Positions 52,046 to 60,834 of a DNA stretch of 64,000 bases are shown piece after piece. Within the stretch, counting starts at the first letter, position 1. Each line of letters starts with the position of its first letter. This DNA is from CAXSBR01 sp964252015 (GTDB taxonomy: Bacteria > Actinomycetota > Actinomycetes > Mycobacteriales > Jatrophihabitantaceae), in contig CAXULW010000002.1 in NCBI GenBank assembly GCA_964252015.1, forward strand, positions 158,969 to 222,968. The letters run 5' to 3'. A model generated the notes under the pieces. That model had not been told where the DNA came from, ran no database searches, and was given only the letters and a program-made list of their open reading frames with translations. The position numbers were made by a program, and so were the translations under genes.

Positions 52046-52291
52046 TCAGTGCGGGATCTGACCCGAGTACCACATCAGATCCATGGCCGCCGTACACACC
52101 GAGCAGCGGCTGATCGGTGTGGGTGAGTGCGGTTCGGGCCACCGTTCGCCGAACACGGTGATGTGGGTGCCGCACAGAGCCGTGTGTTGACCGACGCGCA
52201 CCGCATGCGTCAGTTGCGCCGCGTTGGTATGCGGATCCGTGCGCCATCCTTTAACCGGTACTTGGTCGATCCGCGTTTGCGTGACGGTCAT
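52046..52291 (-). CDS. Small cysteine-motif protein (possible zinc ribbon)
   Basis: 81 residues from ATG 52291; longer frame extension upstream lacks protein character. The sequence has HTALCGTHI, an HSPTPI stretch and RCSVCTAAMDL, so three cysteines and two histidines are spaced as in small actinobacterial zinc-ribbon proteins. It begins MTVTQTRIDQVPVKG. No family name can be assigned. It lies between ppk2 and the membrane gene at 52660, on the opposite strand of both, and may be regulatory. Confidence 0.6.
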   Translation of the reverse strand: MTVTQTRIDQVPVKGWRTDPHTNAAQLTHAVRVGQHTALCGTHITVFGERWPEPHSPTPISRCSVCTAAMDLMWYSGQIPH

Positions 52292-52659
52292 AGTAGAAGC
52301 TCGCCCTTCGGGTTCTCGCCCGTGCCCGGCTCCCGTACACCGATCGAACGGCCGGGTCGGCCTCGTGCATCGATGCTCGGGCTTGGCTTCGACCGTAGGC
52401 CGGCGCCGACGAAGACCGCACGGGTTGCCACGAACGTTCACAGGCACTCCATCTGCGAGTAACCCGGCCTCGCCAGTTTGGCCTCGGACCGAAGACGGGT
52501 TGCTCCACCTGATGGTAGAAGCGATCTGCGGGGCATCCGGTGGCCGCCCGAAGGAAATCCCGGCCGATCGGGACATCGGCCCCTTGGCGCCGGGACATTC
52601 CGCCGCGCAGGTTTCCCTCGATCCGAAGGCGATCGCAAGTCATACGAGGGAGAAATGCG
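52292..52659. other. Intergenic region, nothing certain
   Basis: No frame in this stretch shows family character. A GAGGGAG ribosome-binding site stands before the ATG at 52660. Confidence 0.5.
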
Positions 52660-53196
52660 ATGTGGAAAAGGCGTGAGGTTGTTGTCGCGGTGACCTGTCT
52701 GGTCGTGGGTTCGGTCGGGCAATTAGTGCAGTACGTCGTGACGCCGGTGGGTGAGGGCGAGACGGCGGCGGCGAAGTACGTGGCGAAGGCGGTGGCGCAC
52801 CCGACGGCGATGCAGTGGGCGGGCTGGCTGGACCTGACGCTGCCGTTCTTCCTGCCCGCGTTGGTGGTGGTCGCCTACCTGGCGCAGGCCAGGGCGACCC
52901 GGCTCGGGTGGGTGGCCGCCGTTCTGGCGATCGGAACCACCATTCCTGGCATCGCGTACGTGGTGGCGCCGGACGTGCTCTACCTCGGAGCGATTCACGG
53001 TGACGTGACCGCCAAGGCGATTGACTCGTACAACCACGCCGGTGTGGTCGAGGTGGCCACGACCGTGTTTCTGGTCGGGCACGTCCTGGGCGTGGTCCTG
53101 CTCGCGGTGGCCCTGGGGCGGGCGCTCTGTTCTTCGGTGGGCGGCGGTCTGCCTGGCGCTGATGGCCGCGTTCGGTGCGTGCGCGGAACGCTCTGA
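52660..53196 (+). CDS. Multi-pass membrane protein, probably frameshifted near its end
   Basis: 178 residues with four or five membrane helices. The last readable helix is VFLVGHVLGVVLLAVALGRA, matching GIFVAGHVLGTVLLGVALLRA in the gene at 59948, so the two are paralogues. After GRA the frame continues as an unrelated CSSVGGGLPGADG tail, whereas a shift by one base gives VLRWAAVCLALMAAFG, which again looks like the WAAWALIVSQ helix of the paralogue. The gene is therefore probably frameshifted around 53125 and truncated compared with the 227-residue relative. The ATG is chosen because GAGGGAG precedes it. Confidence 0.6.
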   Translation: MWKRREVVVAVTCLVVGSVGQLVQYVVTPVGEGETAAAKYVAKAVAHPTAMQWAGWLDLTLPFFLPALVVVAYLAQARATRLGWVAAVLAIGTTIPGIAYVVAPDVLYLGAIHGDVTAKAIDSYNHAGVVEVATTVFLVGHVLGVVLLAVALGRALCSSVGGGLPGADGRVRCVRGTL

Positions 53197-53304
53197 TCCA
53201 ACCCGCAGACCGTTGCCGAGTCGTCGCCGACAGCTGCGCTGGCCCGGTCCTGACCGTGCCTACGCTCGGTGCCTCCGCTCCGGGCGTCGGCGTGTGGAGT
53301 ACGC

Positions 53305-53575
53305 GTCAAGGTGTATCTGTCGGGGCAGACAACGACGCCGGCTGTCCGGGAGAATCCGGTGCCCTACATCCAGTACCGGGTTGTCGGCACCGGTTCGTGG
53401 ACGGTTATCCCCTCGTTCTCGGGCTCGAAGTACACCCTCAAGGCTGGTGCCCTGAACGACGGCAACCAGTAAGAGTGGCAGGTAGCCACGAACGGTGTCC
53501 TGGCCAGTCAGGTTCCGCTCTCGCAGAGTTCCTACTTCCAGGCGGTGTCTGCCCCTGCCATTGCCCAGACTCCTA
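53305..53575 (+). pseudogene. Phage-tail or FN3-like fragment with an in-frame stop
   Basis: The frame reads VKVYLSGQTTTPAVRENPVP, YIQYRVVGTGSWTVIPSFSG and LKAGALNDGNQ, then TAA, then continues in the same frame as EWQVATNGVLASQVPLSQ. Joined, this is a fibronectin-like module of actinophage tail or secreted proteins (YeWQVat pattern), where TAA replaces a tyrosine codon. No start codon or upstream domain is seen; it is a remnant. Confidence 0.55.
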
Positions 53576-54484
53576 CTGCACTATCCCACCGACCAGCCAA
53601 CCTTCCACGGCGACGTCACCCTGCTGACCGTAGTGATAAGAACCCACACCTCGAACGTACCAAGTGCCGGTCGAGGGTCGGAAGATGGCTATATCCGTCT
53701 TGCCGTCACCGTTGTAATCAGCCTGGGCGTTCTGGTCACCATCACTACCGTACTGAACCTTGAACTGGCCCCGGACGTACCAGGTGCCGGTCGAGGGACG
53801 GTAGACCGCTATGTCGGTCTTACCGTCCCCGTTGTAGTCCGCAGGAACCGGGTAGTCATTTGCCACGCCGTAGGCGACAGACCCTTGGCCCCGGACATAC
53901 CAGACACCCGTGGTGGGGCGGTACATCGCGATGTCAGCCTTGCCGTCCCCGTTGTAGTCAGCCGGGACCGGGATGTCTCCTGGCTCTCCGTAGGCCACTG
54001 GGGAGTGACCCTGGATGTGCCAGACCCCGGCGCGGACTACGGCCAAACTTGCCTTGCCGGTACCGTCATAGTCAGCGGGCACTGGGAGGTCCCCCGAGGT
54101 GCCGTAGGTCTTCGTAGACAGACCCAGGCTGTAGGAGTTCCAGGCTCCGTCAGCGAAGGTAACTTCCTGGTCCCTACCCCGCCCCAGGTAGTCCGCGGGC
54201 ACCGGGTAGTCCAGAACCACAGGAGCCGAAGGGAGACCCTTTGTGTACCAGGTAGCAGAGGACGGGCCATCCGGAGCCGCCATGCGACGAGCAGTAGGCA
54301 GGATCGGGTAACGGATAAGCGAGAGGTCAGCCTTGCCGTCCCCGGTGAAGTCGTAGAGCGTGGCATCGCGGTGCTTGGGAGCAACCGCATGGTGCACCGA
54401 CTGAGCCTGAGCCTGTTGGACAACACCGAGAGAGCTGAGAGCCAGCCCCACAACCGCGCACACCCGAACTGACCTTCTGAACAT
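53573..54484 (-). CDS. Secreted FG-GAP/VCBS-repeat protein
   Basis: 303 residues with AGGAGG before ATG 54484. A signal peptide (VCAVVGLALSSLGVVQQAQA) is followed by about five repeats of the type PVPADYNGDGKTDIAVYRPS plus TGTWYVRGQ, the integrin-like FG-GAP blades with a calcium-binding DxNGDGxxD loop. No catalytic module is seen, so it is probably a carbohydrate- or surface-interacting protein. Base composition is visibly less GC-rich than in neighbouring genes, and it lies 17 bases from a truncated relative; both points suggest horizontal origin. Confidence 0.82.
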   Translation of the reverse strand: MFRRSVRVCAVVGLALSSLGVVQQAQAQSVHHAVAPKHRDATLYDFTGDGKADLSLIRYPILPTARRMAAPDGPSSATWYTKGLPSAPVVLDYPVPADYLGRGRDQEVTFADGAWNSYSLGLSTKTYGTSGDLPVPADYDGTGKASLAVVRAGVWHIQGHSPVAYGEPGDIPVPADYNGDGKADIAMYRPTTGVWYVRGQGSVAYGVANDYPVPADYNGDGKTDIAVYRPSTGTWYVRGQFKVQYGSDGDQNAQADYNGDGKTDIAIFRPSTGTWYVRGVGSYHYGQQGDVAVEGWLVGGIVQ

Positions 54485-54500
54485 GAGCCGAGCCTCCTGG

Positions 54501-54907
54501 CTAGGGGTAGTTGATACGACCGTCTACAGCTGTGTAGAAGGAACCACCGAAGTGGAAAACATCAATGTTTCGCTCATACCAGTAGCCGTTGGAACTGCGG
54601 TACACGGCAGGGTCAGCCTTGCCGTCACCATCGTAGTCAGCCGGAACGGGCACGTTCGTAGAGACACCGTAGTGGATACTGGCCTGGCCCCGGATGTACC
54701 ACGTGGCCGTACTGGGACGCCACATCGCTATGTCAGTCTTGCCGTCCCCGTTGTAGTCCGCGGGGATGGGAACGTCCGTGGCGGTGCCGTATGAAACCGG
54801 GGAGTGGCCCTTGATGTGCCAGACGCCGGAGCGGTACACACCCAGGGTCGCCCTGCCAGTGCTGTCCCAGTCAGCCGCAACGGGTAGGTCCCCAGCCTGG
54901 CCGAGTT
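54501..54907 (-). pseudogene. 3-prime fragment of a second FG-GAP-repeat gene
   Basis: The reading from about 54907 gives LGQAGDLPVAADWDSTGRAT, PADYNGDGKTDIAMWRPST and PVPADYDGDGKADPAVYRSS, i.e. three repeats and the end of a protein like that at 54484. Nothing upstream belongs to it: at about 54905 the sequence changes into a histidine-kinase fragment of the other strand. Signal peptide and first blades are lost. It stands directly upstream of the intact gene in the same direction, as a broken tandem copy. Confidence 0.7.
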
Positions 54908-55360
54908 GGACGACCTGACCCGCCAGGTCCAGGACACCGTCGCCGACGTGCGTCGCCTGGTCTACGGGCTGCGGCCACCGGCCGTGGACGACCTCGGCCT
55001 GATCGGCGCGATCAAGGAACAAGCCCAAGCCATGGGCGGGGTGGAGGTCCACGGCACGGTGGACGAGGACCTCCCGGCGGCGGTGGAGGTCGCGGCGTAC
55101 CGGATTGCCCTGGAGGCGATGACGAACTCGCTGCGCCATGGCGCCGGCCGCTGGTGCCGGGTGGGCCTGGAACTCGACGGAAACCTGCACATCGTGATCG
55201 AGGACGACGGGGTCGGGCTGCCCGAGCAGTCCGCGCCGGGGTCGGGATCACCTCGATGCGCGAACGCGCCTGCGAACTCGGCGGCACCTGGTCGATCTCG
55301 CGCCGCGACCCCTCGGGGACCATGGTCCTGGCCGTCCTTCCCGTGGCGACGGCGCCATGA
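54906..55360 (+). pseudogene. 3-prime part of a NarL-type histidine kinase, headless and frameshifted
   Basis: The reading starts in the middle of a kinase: LDDLTRQVQDTVADVRRLVY, GLRPPAVDDLGLIGAIKEQA, then the HATPase parts AAYRIALEAMTNSLRHGAG and HIVIEDDGVGLPEQ. At a run of four G (about 55238) the frame changes; in the new frame GVGITSMRERACELGGTWSI and the end MVLAVLPVATAP follow. A single lost G explains the shift. The sensor and the phospho-acceptor histidine are missing because the 5-prime part is replaced by the FG-GAP fragment. It ended in an ATGA overlap with the regulator gene. Confidence 0.75.
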
Positions 55361-56159
55361 CAATCGATCAGGAAACGATCCCAACCTGGGTCGGAGCACC
55401 ATCCGAGCCCTCATCGCCGACGACCACCCCGTCTTCCGCTCCGGGCTGCGCACGATGGTCGAAGATGCGGCCGACCTCGAGTTCGCCGGCGAGGCCAGCG
55501 ACGGGCAGGAGGCACTCGAGTTGTGTCGGGCCGCGCCGCCCGACGTGGTGCTCATGGACCTGCGGATGCCTGGCACCAGCGGCGTCGCCGCCACAGCGGC
55601 CCTAGCGGCCGAACTGCCCGCGGTGCGGGTGCTCATGCTGACCATGCTCGAAGACGACACCTCACTCGTGCCGGCGCTACGGGCCGGCGCCCGCGGCTAC
55701 GTCCTGAAAGGTGCCGCCCCCGCGGAAATCCTGCGGGCAGTCCGGGCCGTTGCCGCCGGCCAGGCCATCTTCGACGTCGGACTCGCCGACCGGCTGGCCG
55801 GACTGGTCGTGGGCAAGGCCGGCCAGCGCCCCTACCCGTTCCCCGAGCTCAGCCGCCGCGAACACGACGTCCTGCACCTGCTGGCCGCCGGCCACTCGAC
55901 CACCGCCATCGCCGCCCAGCTGAGCCTGTCCGAGAAAACGGTCCGTAACAATGTCTCGACCGTGTTGGTCAAACTGCGGGCCACCGACCGACCGGCGGCC
56001 ATCATCAGAGCCCGGGAAGCCGGGATCGCCACCCGGCCGCCGAGTCCCCACCCGCGGACTGAATCGCCGAAGCGGAACGTCGAGGCGCCGCGTCCCGTCC
56101 ACGTCACCGGCACCGTTCCGGTCCAGTTTGCGGCGGCACATGGGCCCATCGATGATCTT
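55357..56159 (+). pseudogene. NarL-family response regulator, frameshifted at its start
   Basis: The natural ATG at 55357 overlaps the kinase stop, but after MTIDQETIPTW the frame is off by one base; the regulator proper continues in another frame as STIRALIADDHPVFRSGLRT, with the phosphorylation site VVLMDLRMPGTSG and the HTH LSRREHDVLHLLAAGHSTTA. Restoring one G in a GGG run near 55396 repairs it. No stop separates it from the NERD protein, so the end is also altered. A sequencing error or real decay are both possible; the HTH itself looks healthy. Confidence 0.65.
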
Positions 56160-56162
56160 GTG

Positions 56163-57050
56163 GTGACCGTTACGCCGACCTCGTCCAAGCGGATGAGACT
56201 GCGATACCCGGGGTCGTGCCGTGATTGTGCTCGCCCGATCCCGGCCGGGCAGTGGGCGGTCTATCACCGGCTCGCCAAGACCGTGCACTGCCTGTCCTGT
56301 TGCGACCTCGAGGTGCGCGCCGGCACCGGGGGCATTCGCCCAGAAATCCCGGCTGTGCCCACGTCAGCCGACCCGGTGTCACCGCCGCCGGTTGACACGG
56401 GCACGGCCGGCGCGTCCGCACGACGGGAGTACGAACGCCGCGCGGCAAACAGGGAAACTCGGATACGCGCCGCGCATCCGCGGGTGGGTGGACTGGTCAT
56501 GGCGCTGCGCGACGAGCCGCAGCACATCACGGCGTGGGGTCGCGGCGCCGGCGGGGAACGCATGCTCGGCACTCGCCTGGATGCCCTCTGCGCGCAGGGG
56601 GTTCTGGTCTTGCACGACCGTGGCATCCCGCGTTCGCGCGCCAACATCGACCACGTCGTCATCAGCGCGGCGGGTGTGTTCGTCATCGACGCCAAGCGCT
56701 ACCGGGGTCGTCCCCACCTGCGCGTTGAGGGCGGAGTGTTGCGGCCCCAGACCGAGACGCTGCTCGTGGGAGGCCGAAACGGCACCAAGCTCCTCAGCGG
56801 TGTCGCCGCGCAGGTGGATCGGGTCCGCGCCGGGCTGGCCGCCGGCGGGTTCACCGGGGCCCCGGTCCGCGGGGTGCTGTGTTTCGTGGAGGCCGACTGG
56901 CCGTGGCTCGGCGGCACGTTCACCACCGCCGGGATAGCCGTGGTCCATCCGAAGAAGCTGACCGCGATGATCACCGCCGCTGGAAGTCTCACCACGGACG
57001 CCATGACGACGATGCACAGGCACCTCGCGGCGGCATTTCCGCCCGCGTGA
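56163..57050 (+). CDS. NERD-domain protein with an N-terminal zinc ribbon
   Basis: 295 residues from GTG 56163 (ATG 56193 is an alternative). The N-terminal RLRYPGSCRDCARPIPAGQW with CLSCC forms a four-cysteine ribbon typical of actinobacterial NERD proteins. The NERD domain proper has GGERMLGTRLDALCAQGVLV, RANIDHVVISAAGVFVIDAK and KRYRGRPHLR, i.e. the putative nuclease motif with Asp and Lys (IDAK). NERD domains are nuclease-related and occur in DNA-processing or stress proteins. The frame is open upstream through the regulator, so a fused product cannot be excluded; GATGAT at -12 to -7 supports an independent leaderless start. Confidence 0.75.
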   Translation: MTVTPTSSKRMRLRYPGSCRDCARPIPAGQWAVYHRLAKTVHCLSCCDLEVRAGTGGIRPEIPAVPTSADPVSPPPVDTGTAGASARREYERRAANRETRIRAAHPRVGGLVMALRDEPQHITAWGRGAGGERMLGTRLDALCAQGVLVLHDRGIPRSRANIDHVVISAAGVFVIDAKRYRGRPHLRVEGGVLRPQTETLLVGGRNGTKLLSGVAAQVDRVRAGLAAGGFTGAPVRGVLCFVEADWPWLGGTFTTAGIAVVHPKKLTAMITAAGSLTTDAMTTMHRHLAAAFPPA

Positions 57051-57136
57051 AGTGGCCGCAATCCAGCAACGTCGCGGGCCACGAACGGGCCGCGGACAAA
57101 TGGGTCGGGTGTGCTGATCCGGCCGGTCTTCGCTGG

Positions 57137-57781
57137 TCAGATCGGGCCGCGCCCCAGGCCGGCGTCACGGGCCATGACCGCGGCCTGCACCCGGTCTGCT
57201 ACCTGCAGCTTGTTCAGCACGCTCGACACCAGGTTGCTCACGGTCTTCGTGGCAATGCCCAGCTTGACGGCGACGACCGCCGTTGGCAGGCCGGCGGCGA
57301 CCAGATCGAGCACGGCCAGTTCCCGGTCGGTCAGGCTCGGGAACGGCCGCGGCGACGGCGCCGGCGCGGTGAGCTGCTGCAGGACGCGGCGGGCGACGCC
57401 GGGGCCGAACACGGCTTCGCCAGCATGTACGGCGCGGATGGCTCGCGCGATGTCTTCCTGCTCGGCACCCTTGAGCAGGTACCCCTGGGCACCGGCCTTC
57501 ATGGCGGTGAACAGCGAATCATCGTCAGCGAACATCGTCAGCACGCACAGCGCGGTGGCCGGCGCCAGGCGACGGATCTCGCGCAGCGCGCCGAACCCGT
57601 CCAGCTCAGGCATCTGCAGGTCGAGCAGGGCGACATCGGGCCGGTGCAACACGACGTCTCTGACGGCCTGGCGACCGTCGGCGACCACAGCGACCACCTC
57701 CATGTCGTCCAGGGAGCCGATCAAAGCGGTCAGTCCGGCGCGCATGACCGGGTGGTCGTCGGCCACCAGCACACGGATCAC
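57137..57781 (-). CDS. NarL/FixJ-family response regulator
   Basis: 214 residues from GTG 57781; a longer frame extension from 57835 would overlap the kinase. Receiver motif LVADDHPVMRAG, phospho-Asp in VALLDLQMPELDG, and a LuxR-type HTH with LTDRELAVLDLVAAGLPTAV and VAVKLGIATKTVSNLVSSVL. The GAEQEDIARAIRAV helix is typical of the family. It lies 13 bases after the kinase stop and forms a two-component system with it. Targets are unknown. Confidence 0.93.
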   Translation of the reverse strand: MIRVLVADDHPVMRAGLTALIGSLDDMEVVAVVADGRQAVRDVVLHRPDVALLDLQMPELDGFGALREIRRLAPATALCVLTMFADDDSLFTAMKAGAQGYLLKGAEQEDIARAIRAVHAGEAVFGPGVARRVLQQLTAPAPSPRPFPSLTDRELAVLDLVAAGLPTAVVAVKLGIATKTVSNLVSSVLNKLQVADRVQAAVMARDAGLGRGPI

Positions 57782-57794
57782 GAGCCGGCGCCCA

Positions 57795-59750
57795 TCAGGA
57801 GACGGCCAGAGGCAGCCGGGCCCGCACGGCCCCACCGGATGCGGACGGGCCGACGTCGCAGGCGCCGCCCAGCTCGGCGGCCCGTTCCCGCATAGCGGTG
57901 ATCCCGACGCCCGCAGCCCAATCGGCCGCCGGGAGGTTGCCGGCGCCCGGAGCGCCCGCGGCCCCGTCGTCGAGCACCTCGACCAGCAGGTCGCGGTCGT
58001 GCCGCAGCCGTAACGACACGGCGGATGCCGTCGAGTGCCGCACGGCGTTGTTCAACGCCTCGGTGGCGATGCGGTAGGCCGCGACCTCGATCGCCGGCGG
58101 CAGAGCATGCAGTCCCTCGGCGTCGACGGTAACGACGAGCGGGCCGCCGTCCGCGCGGCGGACCGTCTGCGCGGCCCGAGCCTGCAGCGCACCGGCCAGT
58201 CCGAGGTCGGCCAACGCCGGCGGGCGCAGGTCGTCGACGACGCGGCGCACTTCGCCGATGGCGGCGCGGACGTCACTGCGAATCGTGTCCAGTAGCGCAT
58301 CGGACTCCGCCGGGGCACAGGCGCGCAGGTTGGCCGCCGCGTCCGCGCTCAGGGCGACACCGGTCAGCAGCGGGCCGAGGCCGTCGTGCAGGTCGCGACG
58401 CAGCCGGAGCCGTTCCTCCTCACGCGCGGCCACCAGCCCCTCCCGCGACCGTTGCAGCTGCGCGGAGGCCAGCGTGGCGTGCACGGCGACGGCCAGCGGC
58501 CCGCTCAGCAGCCGCAGCACCCGAACGTCGCCGGCAGTGAGCGCCCCCTGACCGCGGCGCAGCCCGAGGACCAGCTCGCAGCCCTCTCCCAGCGGCCGGC
58601 GCACCTGCCGGGCGTCGCCGCTCGTCCCGGCTGCGGCGACCACGTCTTCGCCGGCCGCGACGGCCACGAACGGTAGGCCCAGTGCGGAGCGCACCTCGGC
58701 CAGGCTGCCGCCGAGGTCGGTGAGCCGCTCACCCACCCGCGAGGCCACCCGCAGCGGATCCCTCTCGCCGTACAGCAGCCGGTGCACGCCGTGCTGGACC
58801 CAGGTCCGCAACGGCAGGGCCAGCAGGGCGATGAGCAGTGCGGAGGCAACGCCGGACAGCGCGAGGGCCAGCAGCGCGTAGCCGGCGAGGACGAGCGCCG
58901 AAAGCACCGCGTAGACCACACCACGAGCCAAGACGACCCGGATGTCGAGCAGGCCGTAGCGCAGCACGGCCACGCTGATAGCCGCGGGAAGCAGTGGGAT
59001 GGTGAACAGCACGGCGATCGGCGTGCCCGCCACCAGCGACCACGGCGCGACCGCAACGAGGATGACTGCGGCCGCGCCGGCCAGCCACAGCAGCTGTCGA
59101 CGGACCTGCTCACTACCGCGCCGGTAACGCACGCCGAGCGAGACGATCCCGACGAGAATCGCGGCCAGCAGGCGCAGCTCGCTTATCGTCCACAGCGTCG
59201 CCCAGCCTCCCGACTGGGGCAGTGTCCAGGCACTGCCGGGCAGCCCGGCGCGCGTCGCCGGCGGCCCGACGCCGGCGCCTGTGCCAACCTCGAGCAGGAA
59301 CAGCGGTGCAGTGAGCGCGACGACGGCCGCGACCGGCCGCCAGGCCCGTGACGGCAACCTCCCGTCCGGCAGCAACAGCAACGACAGCGGCAGGACGAGG
59401 CCGATATGTACCGACCACGTCCAGTTGGCGGACGTGATCAGGGTCTGGACGAGCCACCGCGGCGCACCGTCGTCGTACAGGACGACACCGGCGGGCAACC
59501 CGAACGCGGTCCCGAGCTGCAGATTGCCGCCCACCGCGTACAACCAGCCCACGGGATGACCCGGCCGGTACCAGCTGATCAGCGCCCCGCAGAGCCCGAA
59601 GCTCGTGCCGATCAGCAGATTGCTGACTACGAACGCGTTGAGCGCGACCTGGAACGACCAGCCCAGCTGCGCCCAGGCGGCGAGCGTGCCAACGGCCTGG
59701 GCGACGGCCACTACGCCCAACACCCCGGCGAGAACCCGGCTGGTCGGCAT
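57795..59750 (-). CDS. NarX-type membrane sensor histidine kinase
   Basis: 651 residues. About eight hydrophobic helices in the first 310 residues (for example VALNAFVVSNLLIGTSFGLC and AGYALLALALSGVASALLIA) form an integral-membrane sensor. A GAF-like region follows, then HisKA_3 with the acceptor His in LRLRRDLHDGLGPLLTGV and a HATPase domain ending GVGITAMRERAAELGG. No large extracellular domain is seen, so the signal may be membrane state or an in-membrane ligand. It is transcribed with the regulator just downstream. Confidence 0.92.
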   Translation of the reverse strand: MPTSRVLAGVLGVVAVAQAVGTLAAWAQLGWSFQVALNAFVVSNLLIGTSFGLCGALISWYRPGHPVGWLYAVGGNLQLGTAFGLPAGVVLYDDGAPRWLVQTLITSANWTWSVHIGLVLPLSLLLLPDGRLPSRAWRPVAAVVALTAPLFLLEVGTGAGVGPPATRAGLPGSAWTLPQSGGWATLWTISELRLLAAILVGIVSLGVRYRRGSEQVRRQLLWLAGAAAVILVAVAPWSLVAGTPIAVLFTIPLLPAAISVAVLRYGLLDIRVVLARGVVYAVLSALVLAGYALLALALSGVASALLIALLALPLRTWVQHGVHRLLYGERDPLRVASRVGERLTDLGGSLAEVRSALGLPFVAVAAGEDVVAAAGTSGDARQVRRPLGEGCELVLGLRRGQGALTAGDVRVLRLLSGPLAVAVHATLASAQLQRSREGLVAAREEERLRLRRDLHDGLGPLLTGVALSADAAANLRACAPAESDALLDTIRSDVRAAIGEVRRVVDDLRPPALADLGLAGALQARAAQTVRRADGGPLVVTVDAEGLHALPPAIEVAAYRIATEALNNAVRHSTASAVSLRLRHDRDLLVEVLDDGAAGAPGAGNLPAADWAAGVGITAMRERAAELGGACDVGPSASGGAVRARLPLAVS

Positions 59751-59947
59751 AGGCAGAAGTGTCGCGCGCCGACGTTCCCGCTGTCACGGGAAACCGGCCC
59801 GCTTCGACCGGGAACTTCACCGCGCCCGAACCGGCACCCTCCTGCTGCGACGGGTGACATGACCCTGCCACCGGGGTGTCCGTGCGCCCAGGCTGAGCCT
59901 CATCCACCGAGGCTGCATCGGGGTTACACCAACGTGAGGAACCAGCC

Positions 59948-60631
59948 ATGACCGAGACCAACCACTCCACGCTGGGCCGCCTGGCCCTGTGCCTGCTACC
60001 CGTCGGACCGCTCGCCGTCGCGGTGATCCGACTCGAATTGCCTTATTACCACGCGAAAACCAACCTGGCCGCGGTGCAGTCCGTCGCCGCCCACCCCGGC
60101 CGCGAGAGCCTGGTGCTCTGGCTGGGACTCATCGCCTTCCTAACCCTGCTGCCCGGCGTGCTCGGCCTCGCCGCCGCCCTGCCGGCCAGCCGGGTCCGCA
60201 CCGCCGGCCTGGTCCTCGCCGCGGCCGGCTACCTCTGCATCGGCGTGTTGTTCATCGAGGACTCGCTGCTCTGGAGCGCTGCGCACATTCACGCCAACCA
60301 GGCCCAGACCGCAGCGTTGCTGGGCGCCAACCACCCGGCGATCTCCATCGCGACAGGCATCTTCGTGGCGGGCCACGTGCTCGGCACCGTCCTGCTCGGG
60401 GTGGCCCTCCTGCGCGCCAAGCTCGTCCCGATCTGGGCCGCGTGGGCCCTCATCGTCTCCCAGCCCATCCATTTCACCGCCCTCGTCATCCTCGGCAGCC
60501 CGCAGGTGGACTTCGTGGGCTGGTCGCTCACCGCGGTCGGCATGGCGATGGTCGCCCGCACGCTGCTGGGCCGGCCCGCGCCGACCGCGCCGGCCCTGGT
60601 CGCGACCAGCGTCCAATCCAGCACCGTCTGA
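59948..60631 (+). CDS. Multi-pass membrane protein (paralogue of the 52660 gene)
   Basis: 227 residues with GAGGA before ATG 59948. Six membrane helices, among them LLPVGPLAVAVIRLELPYY, GIFVAGHVLGTVLLGVALL and IWAAWALIVSQPIHFTALVI. The GHVLGxVLLxVAL block is shared with the gene at 52660, which seems to be its broken relative. No enzyme motif is visible. It is divergent from the histidine kinase, so it may be regulated by that two-component system, as inference from layout. Confidence 0.72.
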   Translation: MTETNHSTLGRLALCLLPVGPLAVAVIRLELPYYHAKTNLAAVQSVAAHPGRESLVLWLGLIAFLTLLPGVLGLAAALPASRVRTAGLVLAAAGYLCIGVLFIEDSLLWSAAHIHANQAQTAALLGANHPAISIATGIFVAGHVLGTVLLGVALLRAKLVPIWAAWALIVSQPIHFTALVILGSPQVDFVGWSLTAVGMAMVARTLLGRPAPTAPALVATSVQSSTV

Positions 60632-60834
60632 ACCGCCTCGCCTCGATCCGACCTCCGGCGCGCTCGGCGCTGGAGGTCGAAGGCATCTGCCGCTGCTTCG
60701 CCGATATTCGCGCGGTCTGTCGGAGTCTGCGCAGCACGTGTCCGTACCCGTTTGCCCGCATGGATTCTGTCGACGAATAGGCGCGTTCCCGCGATACTTG
60801 CGGTCATGCCGACGCCCGAGTTCGGGCGCCCGGT

